Source of the DNA: Nocardia sp. BMG51109
Lineage (GTDB): Bacteria > Actinomycetota > Actinomycetes > Mycobacteriales > Mycobacteriaceae
Direction: 5' to 3'
Assembly: GCF_000526215.1 (NCBI RefSeq)
Contig: NZ_JAFQ01000004.1
Coordinates: 1,860,001 to 1,924,000 of the forward strand
DNA length: 64,000 nt
Under the pieces are notes generated by a model that saw only the letters and a list, made by a program, of their open reading frames with translations, had not been told where the DNA came from and made no database searches. Of this stretch, positions 17,479 to 25,548 are shown piece after piece. Position 1 is the stretch's first letter. Every line of letters starts with the position of its first letter. The translations under genes were made by a program, and so were the position numbers.

Positions 17479-18434
17479 CGCGGGGTGCGGTAGAGCGCAC
17501 CGATCACATACCTCGCCGCGTCGGCGATCATCGCGGGCCGCGGTTCGTCGGCGGGGCCGGGCCGGTCGGTCAGGACCGTCAGCACCAGCGGGGCGCCGCC
17601 CGGCGGCCGGACGACCGCGGCGTCGCAGGCTCGTCCATAGCCGCCCAGCCCGGCCTGACCGGCCACGGTCCAGCCGGCGGGCACACCGGCCCGGATGGTG
17701 TCGGCGCCGGTGGTGCCGTGCTCGAGCCAATCCTTCAGCAGCACTTCCTGTTGCGGAGCCAGCGCGGCGCGCAGCACGATCTGCTGATAGTCGGCCGCGA
17801 GGGCACGCGGCGTGGTGGCGCCGCGCGGGTCGCCGGGTGCGACGCCGCCCAGTTCCGGCTCGTACAGGTCGATCCGGCTCACCGTGTCACCCAGGCTGCG
17901 CAGGTAGGCGGTCAGCTGCTCCGGGCCGCCGATATCGCGCATCAGCAGGCCGGCCGCCGTGCCGTCGCCGAATCTCACTGCGGCATCGCACAACTCGCGG
18001 ATGGTCAGGCCGGTCTCGATATGCTCCCGGGTCACCGGGGAGAACGAATTCACGTCCTCCGGAACGTATCTGACCACCGTGTCGAGATAGGACAGCGGCC
18101 GCTGACGCAGCACGGCCGCGGCCGCGAGGGTCTGGTAGGTCGAGGCGAACGCGAAAGGATCGTCCGCGTGATAGGCGATGGCTACCGAGGTGCCGGTCGC
18201 CATGGCGTAGACGCCCAGGCGCGCATCGTATTTCCGCTCCAGCGCTGCGAAGTGATCCTCGGCCGCCACCGGATCGACCCGGGCACTGGACACCGGATCC
18301 GACCCCGCCGGGACGATCGCCGGGGCATCGGGCTTCGCGCATGCCGCCAGCGGTAGAGCCAGCGCACTTCGCAGGAGGAGGCGACGCCCGAAGCCGGTGT
18401 GTCCGGACGCCGAGAGTTGTCGTCGATCGGCCAC
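17475..18434 (-). CDS. Class A beta-lactamase-like lipoprotein, catalytically degenerate
   Basis: This 319-residue protein has a Tat-like signal (GRRLLLRSALALPLAAC) with a lipobox, so it is probably an exported lipoprotein. The rest aligns along the class A beta-lactamase fold, but the active site is changed. The SxxK motif is S98-T-Y-Q (Lys73 to Gln), SDN is G156-D-G (Ser130 and Asn132 to Gly), Asn136 and Asn170 are Gly, and KTG is Q260-A-G (Lys234 and Thr235 lost). Ser70, Glu166 (Glu192 in EPELGGVAPGD) and GGYG are kept. Hydrolysis of beta-lactams is therefore unlikely; a binding or sensing role is more plausible. GTG at 18434 has GGAG almost abutting it. The gene follows tetR by nine bases and is probably co-transcribed with it. 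Confidence 0.8.
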   Translation of the reverse strand: MADRRQLSASGHTGFGRRLLLRSALALPLAACAKPDAPAIVPAGSDPVSSARVDPVAAEDHFAALERKYDARLGVYAMATGTSVAIAYHADDPFAFASTYQTLAAAAVLRQRPLSYLDTVVRYVPEDVNSFSPVTREHIETGLTIRELCDAAVRFGDGTAAGLLMRDIGGPEQLTAYLRSLGDTVSRIDLYEPELGGVAPGDPRGATTPRALAADYQQIVLRAALAPQQEVLLKDWLEHGTTGADTIRAGVPAGWTVAGQAGLGGYGRACDAAVVRPPGGAPLVLTVLTDRPGPADEPRPAMIADAARYVIGALYRTPR

Positions 18435-18443
18435 CTCCGCACA

Positions 18444-19007
18444 CTACCGGGCGCGCAGGCCGTCCAGCAGGATGTCCATCGTCCGCCGCACCGCCGCCGC
18501 GTACGGCTCGTCGGGGCGGGTGTAGATCTGCAGGGACATCAGGCGACTCACGTCCTGGGCGTCCACATCGGTGCGCAGGTCGCCGTCGACCTGCGCCTGC
18601 GCCGTCAACCGGGCCACCTGCTCGGCGACGCTCGCGCGAATATCGGTGAGGCCCGGATCCGCCCGGGTGTCGGCCTGCAGCGCCGGTTCGATCGCGGAGG
18701 CCGTGGCGCCCAGGCGCGATTCGGCGCATTCCCGCAGGAACCGGCACAGCGCGAGCCAGGCGCGGTCCTCCTCGTCCCGGGCCGTGGCGGCCAGCTCGGC
18801 CAGCGCGCCGATGTAGGACCGCGCCGCCGCGCTGATCAGCGCGCCCCGGTCCGGGAACCGCCGGTAGAGGGTGCCGACGCCGACCCCGGCCCGATCGGCG
18901 ATCTCCTTCATCGGCACGTCGACGCCCTGTTCCCGGAACACGACCTCGGCCGCCGCCAGGATCTGGTCCCGGTTGCTCCGCGCATCGGCCCGCAAGTCGT
19001 CGGCCAC
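18444..19007 (-). CDS. TetR family regulator upstream of the degenerate beta-lactamase gene
   Basis: The N-terminal helix-turn-helix reads ILAAAEVVFREQG, then MKEIADRAGVGVGTLYRRFPDR; the ligand domain follows. I chose GTG at 19007 (VADDLRADARSN, 187 residues), with GAGG seven bases upstream. An alternative GTG at 19016 and a longer start at 19049 are in frame, but the longer form would put the coding region over the dyad at 19025-19049, which looks like the gene's own operator. It is transcribed with the following lipoprotein gene. Confidence 0.8.
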   Translation of the reverse strand: MADDLRADARSNRDQILAAAEVVFREQGVDVPMKEIADRAGVGVGTLYRRFPDRGALISAAARSYIGALAELAATARDEEDRAWLALCRFLRECAESRLGATASAIEPALQADTRADPGLTDIRASVAEQVARLTAQAQVDGDLRTDVDAQDVSRLMSLQIYTRPDEPYAAAVRRTMDILLDGLRAR

Positions 19008-19024
19008 CGCCGTCACCTCACCCT

Positions 19025-19049
19025 GTGGAAATGGACGAAAATCTTCCAC
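19025..19049. promoter_or_regulatory. Dyad upstream of the TetR gene
   Basis: GTGGAA (19025-19030) and TTCCAC (19044-19049) form a dyad with a 13-base AT-richer centre. It lies 18 bases upstream of the chosen start, as expected for autoregulation by a TetR dimer. Confidence 0.45.
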
Positions 19050-19112
19050 TTAGTCTAGCGGGGTCGAAGGGACAGGCCCGCGCGGCGGCATCGGATGAGC
19101 GCTGCGCGACGA

Positions 19113-19153
19113 GCACGAGCGGCGGTTGCGTTGTGCGACAACGCCGCTCGTGC
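19113..19153 (-). terminator. Terminator after the ROK regulator gene
   Basis: GCACGAGCGGCG (19113-19124) pairs with CGCCGCTCGTGC (19142-19153); three further pairs continue after a one-base bulge, leaving a 10-base loop. It begins 29 bases after the stop codon of the leftward ROK gene. Confidence 0.65.
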
Positions 19154-19181
19154 CCGGTCGGATGGCGGGGCCGGAGCCCGG

Positions 19182-20447
19182 TCAGCGGGTGGTGCGGATG
19201 CTTCGGCGCATGGCCGACAGTGGGTCCGCGTAGAACACGCTGAGCGCGGTCACCGCGGCGGCGTGCTCCTGGACCCGGCCGCCGAACCGGCTGAGCCGCA
19301 GATCGGCCGGCGGCAGCGTGCTGCCCTGCGCAAAAGCCCGCAGTACGTGGTCGATTCCGGGGCGATAACCCGTGAACGCCTGGCCGCCCAGAACGATCCG
19401 GTCCGGATTGAACATGTCCCGCACCAGAGCCGCTGCGTGACCGAGGATTTCGGCCCGCTCCACCAGCAGCTCACGCGCCGGCGCCGAACCGGATTCGGCC
19501 GCCCGGTACAGGTCGCCGATCATCGGGCGGCGCGGCGCCTCCCGCCTGGGCACGATGCCGGCCCGCACGGCGCGGGCCAGCAGCCCCGCCTCGCCGACGG
19601 TGGCCTCCAGGCAGCCGCGCCGGCCGCACTGGCATTCCACCTCGGAGCCGGTGGGCAGGTGCGCGATCGACCCCGGGCCGTTGGTCGGGGTGTGCACGCG
19701 GTCGTGCAGGGTGACCGCGATCCCCGCGGTCTCCCGGGCGTAGACGTACAGGCTGGAACCGGGCCGTGCGCCGTCGCTGCCGCCGTGGGCGAGCAGTAAC
19801 TCCGCCGCGGCCATGGCCTCCACGTGCGCGGACACCGACACCGGGAGGTCGAGCACCGAACCGAAGACCGCCGACACCGGCGCGGCCCGCCAGTCCAGCC
19901 GCGGATGGTCCACCACGCCGGCGGCGGGATCGACCCGGCCGGCCAACGCGACGCCGGTCCACAGCGGACGGCGGCGCGGCAACCGGTCCAGGAATGCCTT
20001 GGCGCTGCGGGCGATGATGGTGAGTGCGGCCTCCTGCCCGACCTGCGGGGTGGCGATCTCCAGGCCGCCGAGGATGCGGCCGGACAGGTCGGCGGCGATG
20101 ATCCTGGTCACCGTGGCGCCGATGTGCACGCCGAGGGTGGCGTACGTATCGGTGTCGACCTCGAAGGGCACCCGCGGGCGCCCGACGGCTCCGGATGCGG
20201 TGAGGTCGGCGCGCTCGCGCAGTAATCCGGCCGAAAGTAGCGCGGAGACTTGGCGATTCACCGTCGCGATGCTCAGGCCCGTGGTCTGGGCGGCGGTGTC
20301 GCGGAAGATCGGGCCGCGAGTGGCGGCACGTAACACCGCCGAGGCCGGATTGTCGGCGATGCGGAGTTCGGGTGGTACCGCCGGCCGCGGCGGTACCACT
20401 CGGGTGGCGGTCTGGGCGGACGTTCGCTCGAGGGTGGGGCTCGTCAT
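19182..20447 (-). CDS. ROK family transcriptional regulator
   Basis: This 421-residue protein has an N-terminal winged helix (about residues 45-85: IFRDTAAQTTGLSIATVNRQVSALLSAGLL, with GRPRVPFEV after it). A ROK domain follows, with LGVHIGATVTRI, a zinc-binding cluster CQCGRRGCLEA and an actin-like fold end VLGGQAFTG. The canonical ATP/sugar residues look weak, so it is more likely a repressor than a sugar kinase. M. tuberculosis Rv0485 has the same architecture. The start codon is ATG at 20447. It is followed by a strong hairpin and is divergent from the GntR operon. Confidence 0.82.
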   Translation of the reverse strand: MTSPTLERTSAQTATRVVPPRPAVPPELRIADNPASAVLRAATRGPIFRDTAAQTTGLSIATVNRQVSALLSAGLLRERADLTASGAVGRPRVPFEVDTDTYATLGVHIGATVTRIIAADLSGRILGGLEIATPQVGQEAALTIIARSAKAFLDRLPRRRPLWTGVALAGRVDPAAGVVDHPRLDWRAAPVSAVFGSVLDLPVSVSAHVEAMAAAELLLAHGGSDGARPGSSLYVYARETAGIAVTLHDRVHTPTNGPGSIAHLPTGSEVECQCGRRGCLEATVGEAGLLARAVRAGIVPRREAPRRPMIGDLYRAAESGSAPARELLVERAEILGHAAALVRDMFNPDRIVLGGQAFTGYRPGIDHVLRAFAQGSTLPPADLRLSRFGGRVQEHAAAVTALSVFYADPLSAMRRSIRTTR

Positions 20448-20920
20448 GTGCGGATCCTTGTTGTGGTCCCGGGTCGCGGGACAGATCGAACTATTGCAGC
20501 AACAAGGCAGCGAGAAGGGCCCGGAGGAAACCGGAAAACGGCTTGGGAGCGGTTCTCAGCTGCGCGGCCGAGAGCAACACAGCTCCCGCTGCCGCGGCAG
20601 CCGCACACCGAGCGCGACGGTCATGTACGTGACCCGCGCGGCGATCGGTCGGCTGTTGGACATGCCATCGAAGCTAACATCCCATGTCTGCATGACGCCA
20701 GACCAGGCGGTATGCATCTGTTTCGCTCACCGTGATTTCAACTCGCCCCGCACGCTACGGGGGTGGCGGAATGACCGAAATCACCGTGATTCGAGCAGGA
20801 CCGGCCGCTCGGTGAGCGGCGCATAACCGAAGCCGCCCGCGGCGGCCGGGCACGCTTCGCGCCGGTGCACCCCGAACCGCCGTTATTCTCGGAAATCGCA
20901 GGTCAACGGCGGGAGGAGAA
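20448..20920. promoter_or_regulatory. Divergent intergenic region between the ROK and GntR genes
   Basis: This 473-base region must hold the promoters of both flanking transcription units. It contains two copies of TCACCGTGATT (20727 and 20781) that are themselves palindromic. No gene with convincing codon use was found. Confidence 0.4.
20727..20791. promoter_or_regulatory. Two palindromic sites 54 bp apart, probable GntR operators
   Basis: TCACCGTGATT occurs at 20727-20737 and 20781-20791. The second copy extends to AATCAC-C-GTGATT, a perfect 6-bp dyad with one central base at 20779-20791. The copies start 54 bases apart, close to five helical turns, which would allow looping by a regulator on one DNA face. 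They lie about 130-190 bases before the GntR start. Confidence 0.5.
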
Positions 20921-21991
20921 ATGGTGACGCCGCAACCCGCGCCGCAGCGCGCCGTACTCCGCAGTGTCGACGGCCGCCGTGCTACCGGCGATCCCCAGGG
21001 GGCCGACAGCCCCCGTGATACCGGCACCGGCAACTTCTCCGGCGCCCACGTCATCCGCGGTACCGACGACATCCCGGGCATCGACGACATCCGCGATGCC
21101 GGCAATGCCCCTGACGCCGACGAAGTCCCTGACACAGACGCTGCCCCTGACACAGACGGAGTCCCCGACGCCGACGACGCCCACCGCGGCCGCGGAGCGG
21201 AGAGCCACCGTGCGGGCGACGACGCGTCCGATGCGGGCGGCCGGTCCGCCGACCGCGGAGTCCGCCGCGCGGATCGAGCCCGCCGCGTCGCCGATGTGCT
21301 GCGCCAGCAGATCCATGCCGGGGTCTTCGACCGCGCCCTGCCCGGCGAATCCGCGCTGACCGCCGAATTCGCGGTGTCGCGCAACACCGTTCGCGACGCG
21401 CTGGCGCTCCTCAAGGACGAGGGCCTGATCGAGCGCGCGCCGAAGGTGGGAACCCATGTGGCGCAGCGCAAATACGAACACGGCCTGGACTCGCTGCGCG
21501 GCCTGAAGGAGACGCTGCGCGAGCACGGCGAGGTCCGCAACGAGGTCCGGGCGGCGCGGCGGATCACGCCGCCACCGGCCGTCGCCCGCCGGCTGCGCCT
21601 GGCGCCCGGCGAACCGGCGGTCTATCTGGAACGGCTGCGCTATCTCGGGGATCTGCCGCTGAGCCTGGATCTCACCTACCTCGTGCCCGATATCGGCGAT
21701 CGGGTGATCGAGCGCGACCTGGAGACCAACGACATCTTCGCGCTCATCGAGCAGCTCGGCGGCCCACTGGACTCCGCCGACCTGGTGCTCGAGGCCATCA
21801 ACGCCGACGCGCATTCGGCGGCCGCGCTGCAGATGCCCGAGGGTGGCGCACTGCTGCTGTTGGAACGACTGGCGAAGTTGGTGGACGGCCGCCCGGTGGA
21901 TCTCGAGTACATCCGGCTGCGCGGTGACCGAATCACGATGCGCGGCAGCCTGTCTCGCCCGATCGACAGCCCCGATTGGAGATTGATCTGA
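20921..21991 (+). CDS. GntR/HutC family regulator with a long disordered N-terminus
   Basis: This 356-residue protein begins with about 115 residues of low-complexity sequence (DTDAAPDTDGVPDADD and similar). A GntR winged helix follows (about 117-185: RRVADVLRQQIHAGVF, LTAEFAVSRNTVRDALALLKDEGLIE), then a UTRA effector domain (about 205-350). The ATG at 20921 follows GGGAGG by four bases. An internal start near the helix-turn-helix is possible, but no good ribosome-binding site was seen there. It abuts the ferredoxin gene with no gap, so it heads the operon for the transporter and redox genes and probably controls it. The ligand is likely a sulfur compound, by inference. Confidence 0.82.
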   Translation: MVTPQPAPQRAVLRSVDGRRATGDPQGADSPRDTGTGNFSGAHVIRGTDDIPGIDDIRDAGNAPDADEVPDTDAAPDTDGVPDADDAHRGRGAESHRAGDDASDAGGRSADRGVRRADRARRVADVLRQQIHAGVFDRALPGESALTAEFAVSRNTVRDALALLKDEGLIERAPKVGTHVAQRKYEHGLDSLRGLKETLREHGEVRNEVRAARRITPPPAVARRLRLAPGEPAVYLERLRYLGDLPLSLDLTYLVPDIGDRVIERDLETNDIFALIEQLGGPLDSADLVLEAINADAHSAAALQMPEGGALLLLERLAKLVDGRPVDLEYIRLRGDRITMRGSLSRPIDSPDWRLI

Positions 21992-22219
21992 ATGGCCATG
22001 GTCAACCAGCGCACCGATGTCCCGGTGACGATCGACGAATCGCTGTGCATCCAGGGATGCACGCTGTGCGTGGAGATCTGCCCGCTGGATTCGCTGGCGA
22101 TCAACCCGGACAACGGCAAGGCCTACATGCACGTCGACGAGTGCTGGTACTGCGGTCCGTGCGCGGCCCGCTGTCCCACCGGCGCCGTCACCGTGAACAT
22201 GCCGTATCTCCTGCGCTGA
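21992..22219 (+). CDS. 2[4Fe-4S] ferredoxin-type protein (AprB-like)
   Basis: This 75-residue protein binds two 4Fe-4S clusters. One set is Cys19, 23, 26 and 30 (CIQGCTLCVEICP, a CX3CX2CX3C spacing) and the second is Cys51, 54, 57 and 61 (CWYCGPCAARCP). The CX3C spacing of the first set resembles the beta subunit of adenylylsulfate reductase. Its partner is probably the AprA-like flavoprotein encoded last in the same operon (25549). The start codon immediately follows the GntR stop. Confidence 0.88.
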   Translation: MAMVNQRTDVPVTIDESLCIQGCTLCVEICPLDSLAINPDNGKAYMHVDECWYCGPCAARCPTGAVTVNMPYLLR

Positions 22220-22274
22220 ATCACGCGCTCCCCACCTTCATCGGCCTGGATGGCCGCTTCTGCGAGGAACATCC

Positions 22275-23702
22275 ATGAAATACCGTCGTGCCCGCCTGAC
22301 CGCGATGGCCGCGATCGTGGCGCTCACCGCCGCGGGCTGCTCGCTGGAGCAGGCCGCCTCCGGTGACACCGTCAAGGTCGTCATCGGCTACCAATCCAAG
22401 ACCATCAACACCGTCACCGCCGGAACCCTGTTGCGGGCGAAGGGATTTCTGGAGCAGCGCCTGTCGAAGCTCACCGCGGACGGCGGGAAGAAGTACCGGG
22501 TGGAGTGGCAGGACTACGACACCGGCGCACCGATCACGGCGCAGATGGTGGCGGAGAAGATCGATATCGGGTCCATGGGCGACTATCCGCTGCTGATCAA
22601 CGGCTCACGCACGCAGGCCAACGAGCGCTCCCGCACCGAGTTCGTCTCGGTGACCGGCTATCACCCGAAAGGGTCGCCGAATATGATCGTCGTGGACAAG
22701 GGTTCGCCGGTGCGGTCGCTGAGCGAGCTGGCAGGCAAGAAGGTGTCCTCCAGCGTGGGCTCGGCCAGCGACGGCCTGCTGCGGCAGGCATTGAGCCGCA
22801 ACGGAATAGATCCGAAGTCCGGTGTCGAAGTGCTGAACCAGCAGCCACAGATCGGCGCCTCGGCGCTGGAATCCGGTCAGGTGCAGGCGCTGTCGCAGTT
22901 CGTGGCGTGGCCTGGGCTGCTGGTCTTCCAGGACAAGGCGAAACTTCTGTTCGACGGTGCCGAGCTGAACGTGCCCACGTTCCACGGAGTGGTCGCCCGG
23001 CACGGCTACACCGAGCAGCATCCGGAGGTTCTCGACGCCTTCCTGCGGGCACAGCTGGACGCCACCGACTTTCTGCATCAGCGTCCCCTCGAGGCCGCGA
23101 AGCTGGTGGCCGAAGGGTCGGGCCTACCGCAGGAGGTCGTGTACCTCTACAACGGCCCCGGCGGCATCTCGTTCGACACCCCGTTGAAGCCGGATCTGAT
23201 CCGGGCGTTCAAAGGCGATGTGCCGTACCTGAAGTCGATCGGTGACTTCGCCGACCTGGACATCGACAAGTTCGTCGACGACGCGCCGCTGCGCAGGGCA
23301 TTCGCCGAACGCGGTGCCGACTACAACGCCGCCGTGGGCAATCCGGCCAACCCCGCGCCGATCACCGGCACCGATCCGCTGACCAACGGCCCGGTGACCG
23401 ACCCGGCGCGGGCGAGCGAGGTCTGGACCGACGGCCAGGACACCGCTCAGCCGGCCGCCGACCCGACCAGCCTGCTGCGCGCCGTGAAATTGGCTCGGGC
23501 ACAGGGGAAGAAGGTCCGTGCCGCCTATGTGCCCGACGCCGAACTCGGCACCCGCTGGTTCGCCGACAAGGCGCTCTGGGTGCGCGACGGCGACACCTAC
23601 CTACCGTTCACCACACCGGCTGCGGCGCAACGCTATCTCGCCGCGCACCCGACCGGCGCCCAGGTGTCGTTCGAGCAAGCCGTCGGCGAGGTCCGGTCGT
23701 GA
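22275..23702 (+). CDS. ABC transporter substrate-binding lipoprotein with a NosL-like C-terminal domain
   Basis: This 475-residue protein has a lipoprotein signal (VALTAAGC, Cys22). A periplasmic-binding domain of the SsuA/NitT/TauA class follows (about 30-330, with SKTINTVTAGTLLRAKGF and ELAGKKVSSSVGSASDGLL). Residues about 395-475 differ: AAYVPDAELGTRWFADKALW, then YLPFTTPAAAQRYLAAHPTG, which resembles the NosL copper-chaperone fold in order and spacing. This tail is absent from usual SsuA proteins. The substrate class, sulfonate or related anion, is inferred from the family and context. Confidence 0.82.
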   Translation: MKYRRARLTAMAAIVALTAAGCSLEQAASGDTVKVVIGYQSKTINTVTAGTLLRAKGFLEQRLSKLTADGGKKYRVEWQDYDTGAPITAQMVAEKIDIGSMGDYPLLINGSRTQANERSRTEFVSVTGYHPKGSPNMIVVDKGSPVRSLSELAGKKVSSSVGSASDGLLRQALSRNGIDPKSGVEVLNQQPQIGASALESGQVQALSQFVAWPGLLVFQDKAKLLFDGAELNVPTFHGVVARHGYTEQHPEVLDAFLRAQLDATDFLHQRPLEAAKLVAEGSGLPQEVVYLYNGPGGISFDTPLKPDLIRAFKGDVPYLKSIGDFADLDIDKFVDDAPLRRAFAERGADYNAAVGNPANPAPITGTDPLTNGPVTDPARASEVWTDGQDTAQPAADPTSLLRAVKLARAQGKKVRAAYVPDAELGTRWFADKALWVRDGDTYLPFTTPAAAQRYLAAHPTGAQVSFEQAVGEVRS

Positions 23703-23881
23703 GAAAGAGACGCATGAGCACCGGCGGAGTTCGAGCCCGGATCGTGCGCGCACTGACCGACGAACCGGCAGCCGCGGCGACGGCACGCGCAGTAGGCCCT
23801 ACCTGCCCGAACTCTCGACTCGCCCGGGAACCGGTCGCCATGGCATCGGGCGGAGACGTTCCGAGGAAGGCGCGCCCATGA
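23699..23881 (+). CDS. Possible 60-codon coupling ORF between binding protein and permease
   Basis: GTG at 23699 overlaps the stop of the binding-protein gene, and the TGA at 23879-23881 overlaps the permease ATG as ATGA. The stretch could therefore be translated to couple the two genes. GC at third positions is only about two thirds, lower than the neighbours, and I see no known domain. It could be plain intergenic DNA. The segment also repeats the word ATGAGCACCGG at 23714, as at the permease start. Confidence 0.25.
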   Translation: MRKRRMSTGGVRARIVRALTDEPAAAATARAVGPTCPNSRLAREPVAMASGGDVPRKARP

Positions 23882-24744
23882 GCACCGGGACGATTCAGGT
23901 CGATACCGCAACCACTCTCGCGGAAGAACGTGCGCCCGAAACGAGGCCGGTCGCCGGCGGGCCCGGGGTATGGCGGTCGCGGGCCGTCCGGGCGCTGTCG
24001 ATCGTCATTGCCGTTGTCGTGTGGCAGCTGTTGACCGCCAACGACGTTCGGCTGTGGGTGCGGTTCGACACGCTGCCGACGGTGACCGAGATCCTGCGGG
24101 CGCTGGGGCGGCAGCTGGGCACCGGCACCTACTGGCTGGATCTGGCGCAGTCGTTGATCCGCATCCTCAGCGGCTTCGCGTCGGCCGCCGTGATCGGTGT
24201 GGGAAGTGGTGTGGCACTGGGTCGTTCGCGGGCGTTTTCCGACATCTTCGGGCCGCTGACCGAACTGGCCCGGCCGATTCCGGCGATCGCGATCGTGCCG
24301 GTGGCGATTCTGCTGTTCCCCACCGACGAGGCCGGGATCGTGTTCATCACCTTCCTGGCCGCCTACTTCCCGATCATGGTCAGCACCCGCCATGCCGTGC
24401 GCGCGCTGCCGACGATCTGGGAGGACTCGGTGCGCACCCAGGGTGGTGGCCGATGGGACGTGCTGGTTCGAGTGGTGTTGCCGGGCAGCCTGCCGGGGGT
24501 CTTCAGCGGGCTGTCGGTGGGCATCGGGGTGGCGTGGATCTGTGTGGTGTCGGCCGAGATGATCTCGGGCCGTCTGGGTGTCGGCTATCGGACCTGGCAG
24601 GCGTACACGATCGTGGACTATCCCGGGGTGTTCGTCGGCATCATCACCATCGGGGTGCTGGGATTCGTCACCTCGGCGATGGTGGAGCTGTTCGGCCGCC
24701 GAGTCACGCGCTGGCTGCCGCGAGCGGAGGAGACGGCGAAATGA
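23878..24744 (+). CDS. ABC transporter permease, sulfonate/nitrate type
   Basis: This 288-residue BPD_transp_1 permease has about six membrane segments. The EAA-like loop is EDSVRTQGGGRWDVLVRVVLPGSLPGVFSGL, where it meets the ATPase. The ATG at 23878 has GAGGAAGG eight bases upstream. Its stop overlaps the ATPase start by four bases (ATGA). Confidence 0.88.
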   Translation: MSTGTIQVDTATTLAEERAPETRPVAGGPGVWRSRAVRALSIVIAVVVWQLLTANDVRLWVRFDTLPTVTEILRALGRQLGTGTYWLDLAQSLIRILSGFASAAVIGVGSGVALGRSRAFSDIFGPLTELARPIPAIAIVPVAILLFPTDEAGIVFITFLAAYFPIMVSTRHAVRALPTIWEDSVRTQGGGRWDVLVRVVLPGSLPGVFSGLSVGIGVAWICVVSAEMISGRLGVGYRTWQAYTIVDYPGVFVGIITIGVLGFVTSAMVELFGRRVTRWLPRAEETAK

Positions 24745-25520
24745 GTACCGCGGTGGAGGACGAAAAAGACTCGGCTGCAACGAGTTTGGTACTCGATGGC
24801 GTCGAGCTGGGTTATTCCGGCGCGTCGGTCGTGCGGAATCTCACCCTGACGATCGGTCCGGGCGAGATCCTCGTCCTGACCGGGCCGTCCGGATGCGGCA
24901 AGTCGACGGTACTGCGGGCGCTGGCCGGGCTCCTTCCGCCCCGAGCGGGCCGGATGACGGCCGGCGACACCGAGATCACCGGCCCGTCCCGCGACCGGGC
25001 AATGGTGTTCCAGGACAACGCGCTACTGCCCTGGCGCACGGTGCGATCCAATATCGAACTGGCACTGAAGCTGCGCGGCGCACCGCGGGCCGGGCGCCGG
25101 GAACGGGCCGAGCGCTGGATCGACGAGGTGGGCCTCACCGGCTTCGGCGACTACCTGCCCAAGAGCCTGTCCGGCGGTATGCGCCAGCGGGTCCAACTGG
25201 CCCGCGGCCTGGCCGGGGAGCCGCGGGCGGTGCTGATGGACGAGCCGTTCGGCGCCCTCGACGCCCCGACCCGCGCCACCATGCAGCGGTTGCTGATCGA
25301 CACCTGGCGGTCGCATCCGGTCACCGTCGTCTTCGTCACCCACGACGTGGACGAGGCGCTGCTGCTCGGCGACCGCGTCGCGGTGCTGGGCCGCGCCGCG
25401 CAACCGCTGCGCGCCCGCTTCGAGGTGCCGCATCCCCGCGACGATGTCGACAGGTCGACACTACGTACGGAAATCCTTGCCGCCCTGGATTATTCGGGCG
25501 ATTTCACCGCGTCCGTGTAG
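24741..25520 (+). CDS. ABC transporter ATP-binding protein, sulfonate/nitrate type
   Basis: This 259-residue ATPase has Walker A GPSGCGKST, the Q-loop VFQDNALLPWRTV, the signature LSGGMRQRVQLARGL, Walker B AVLMDEPFGALD and the H-loop THDVDEA. It energises the permease at 23878 and the binding protein at 22275. It overlaps the permease gene by four bases. Confidence 0.9.
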   Translation: MSTAVEDEKDSAATSLVLDGVELGYSGASVVRNLTLTIGPGEILVLTGPSGCGKSTVLRALAGLLPPRAGRMTAGDTEITGPSRDRAMVFQDNALLPWRTVRSNIELALKLRGAPRAGRRERAERWIDEVGLTGFGDYLPKSLSGGMRQRVQLARGLAGEPRAVLMDEPFGALDAPTRATMQRLLIDTWRSHPVTVVFVTHDVDEALLLGDRVAVLGRAAQPLRARFEVPHPRDDVDRSTLRTEILAALDYSGDFTASV

Positions 25521-25548
25521 TGACCCTTCTTCCCCGGAGCATGTGCCG

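Noticed and set aside
19182..20447. Sugar kinase (glucokinase) assignment for the ROK protein
   Set aside because: The N-terminal winged helix and weak kinase motifs favour a transcriptional regulator.
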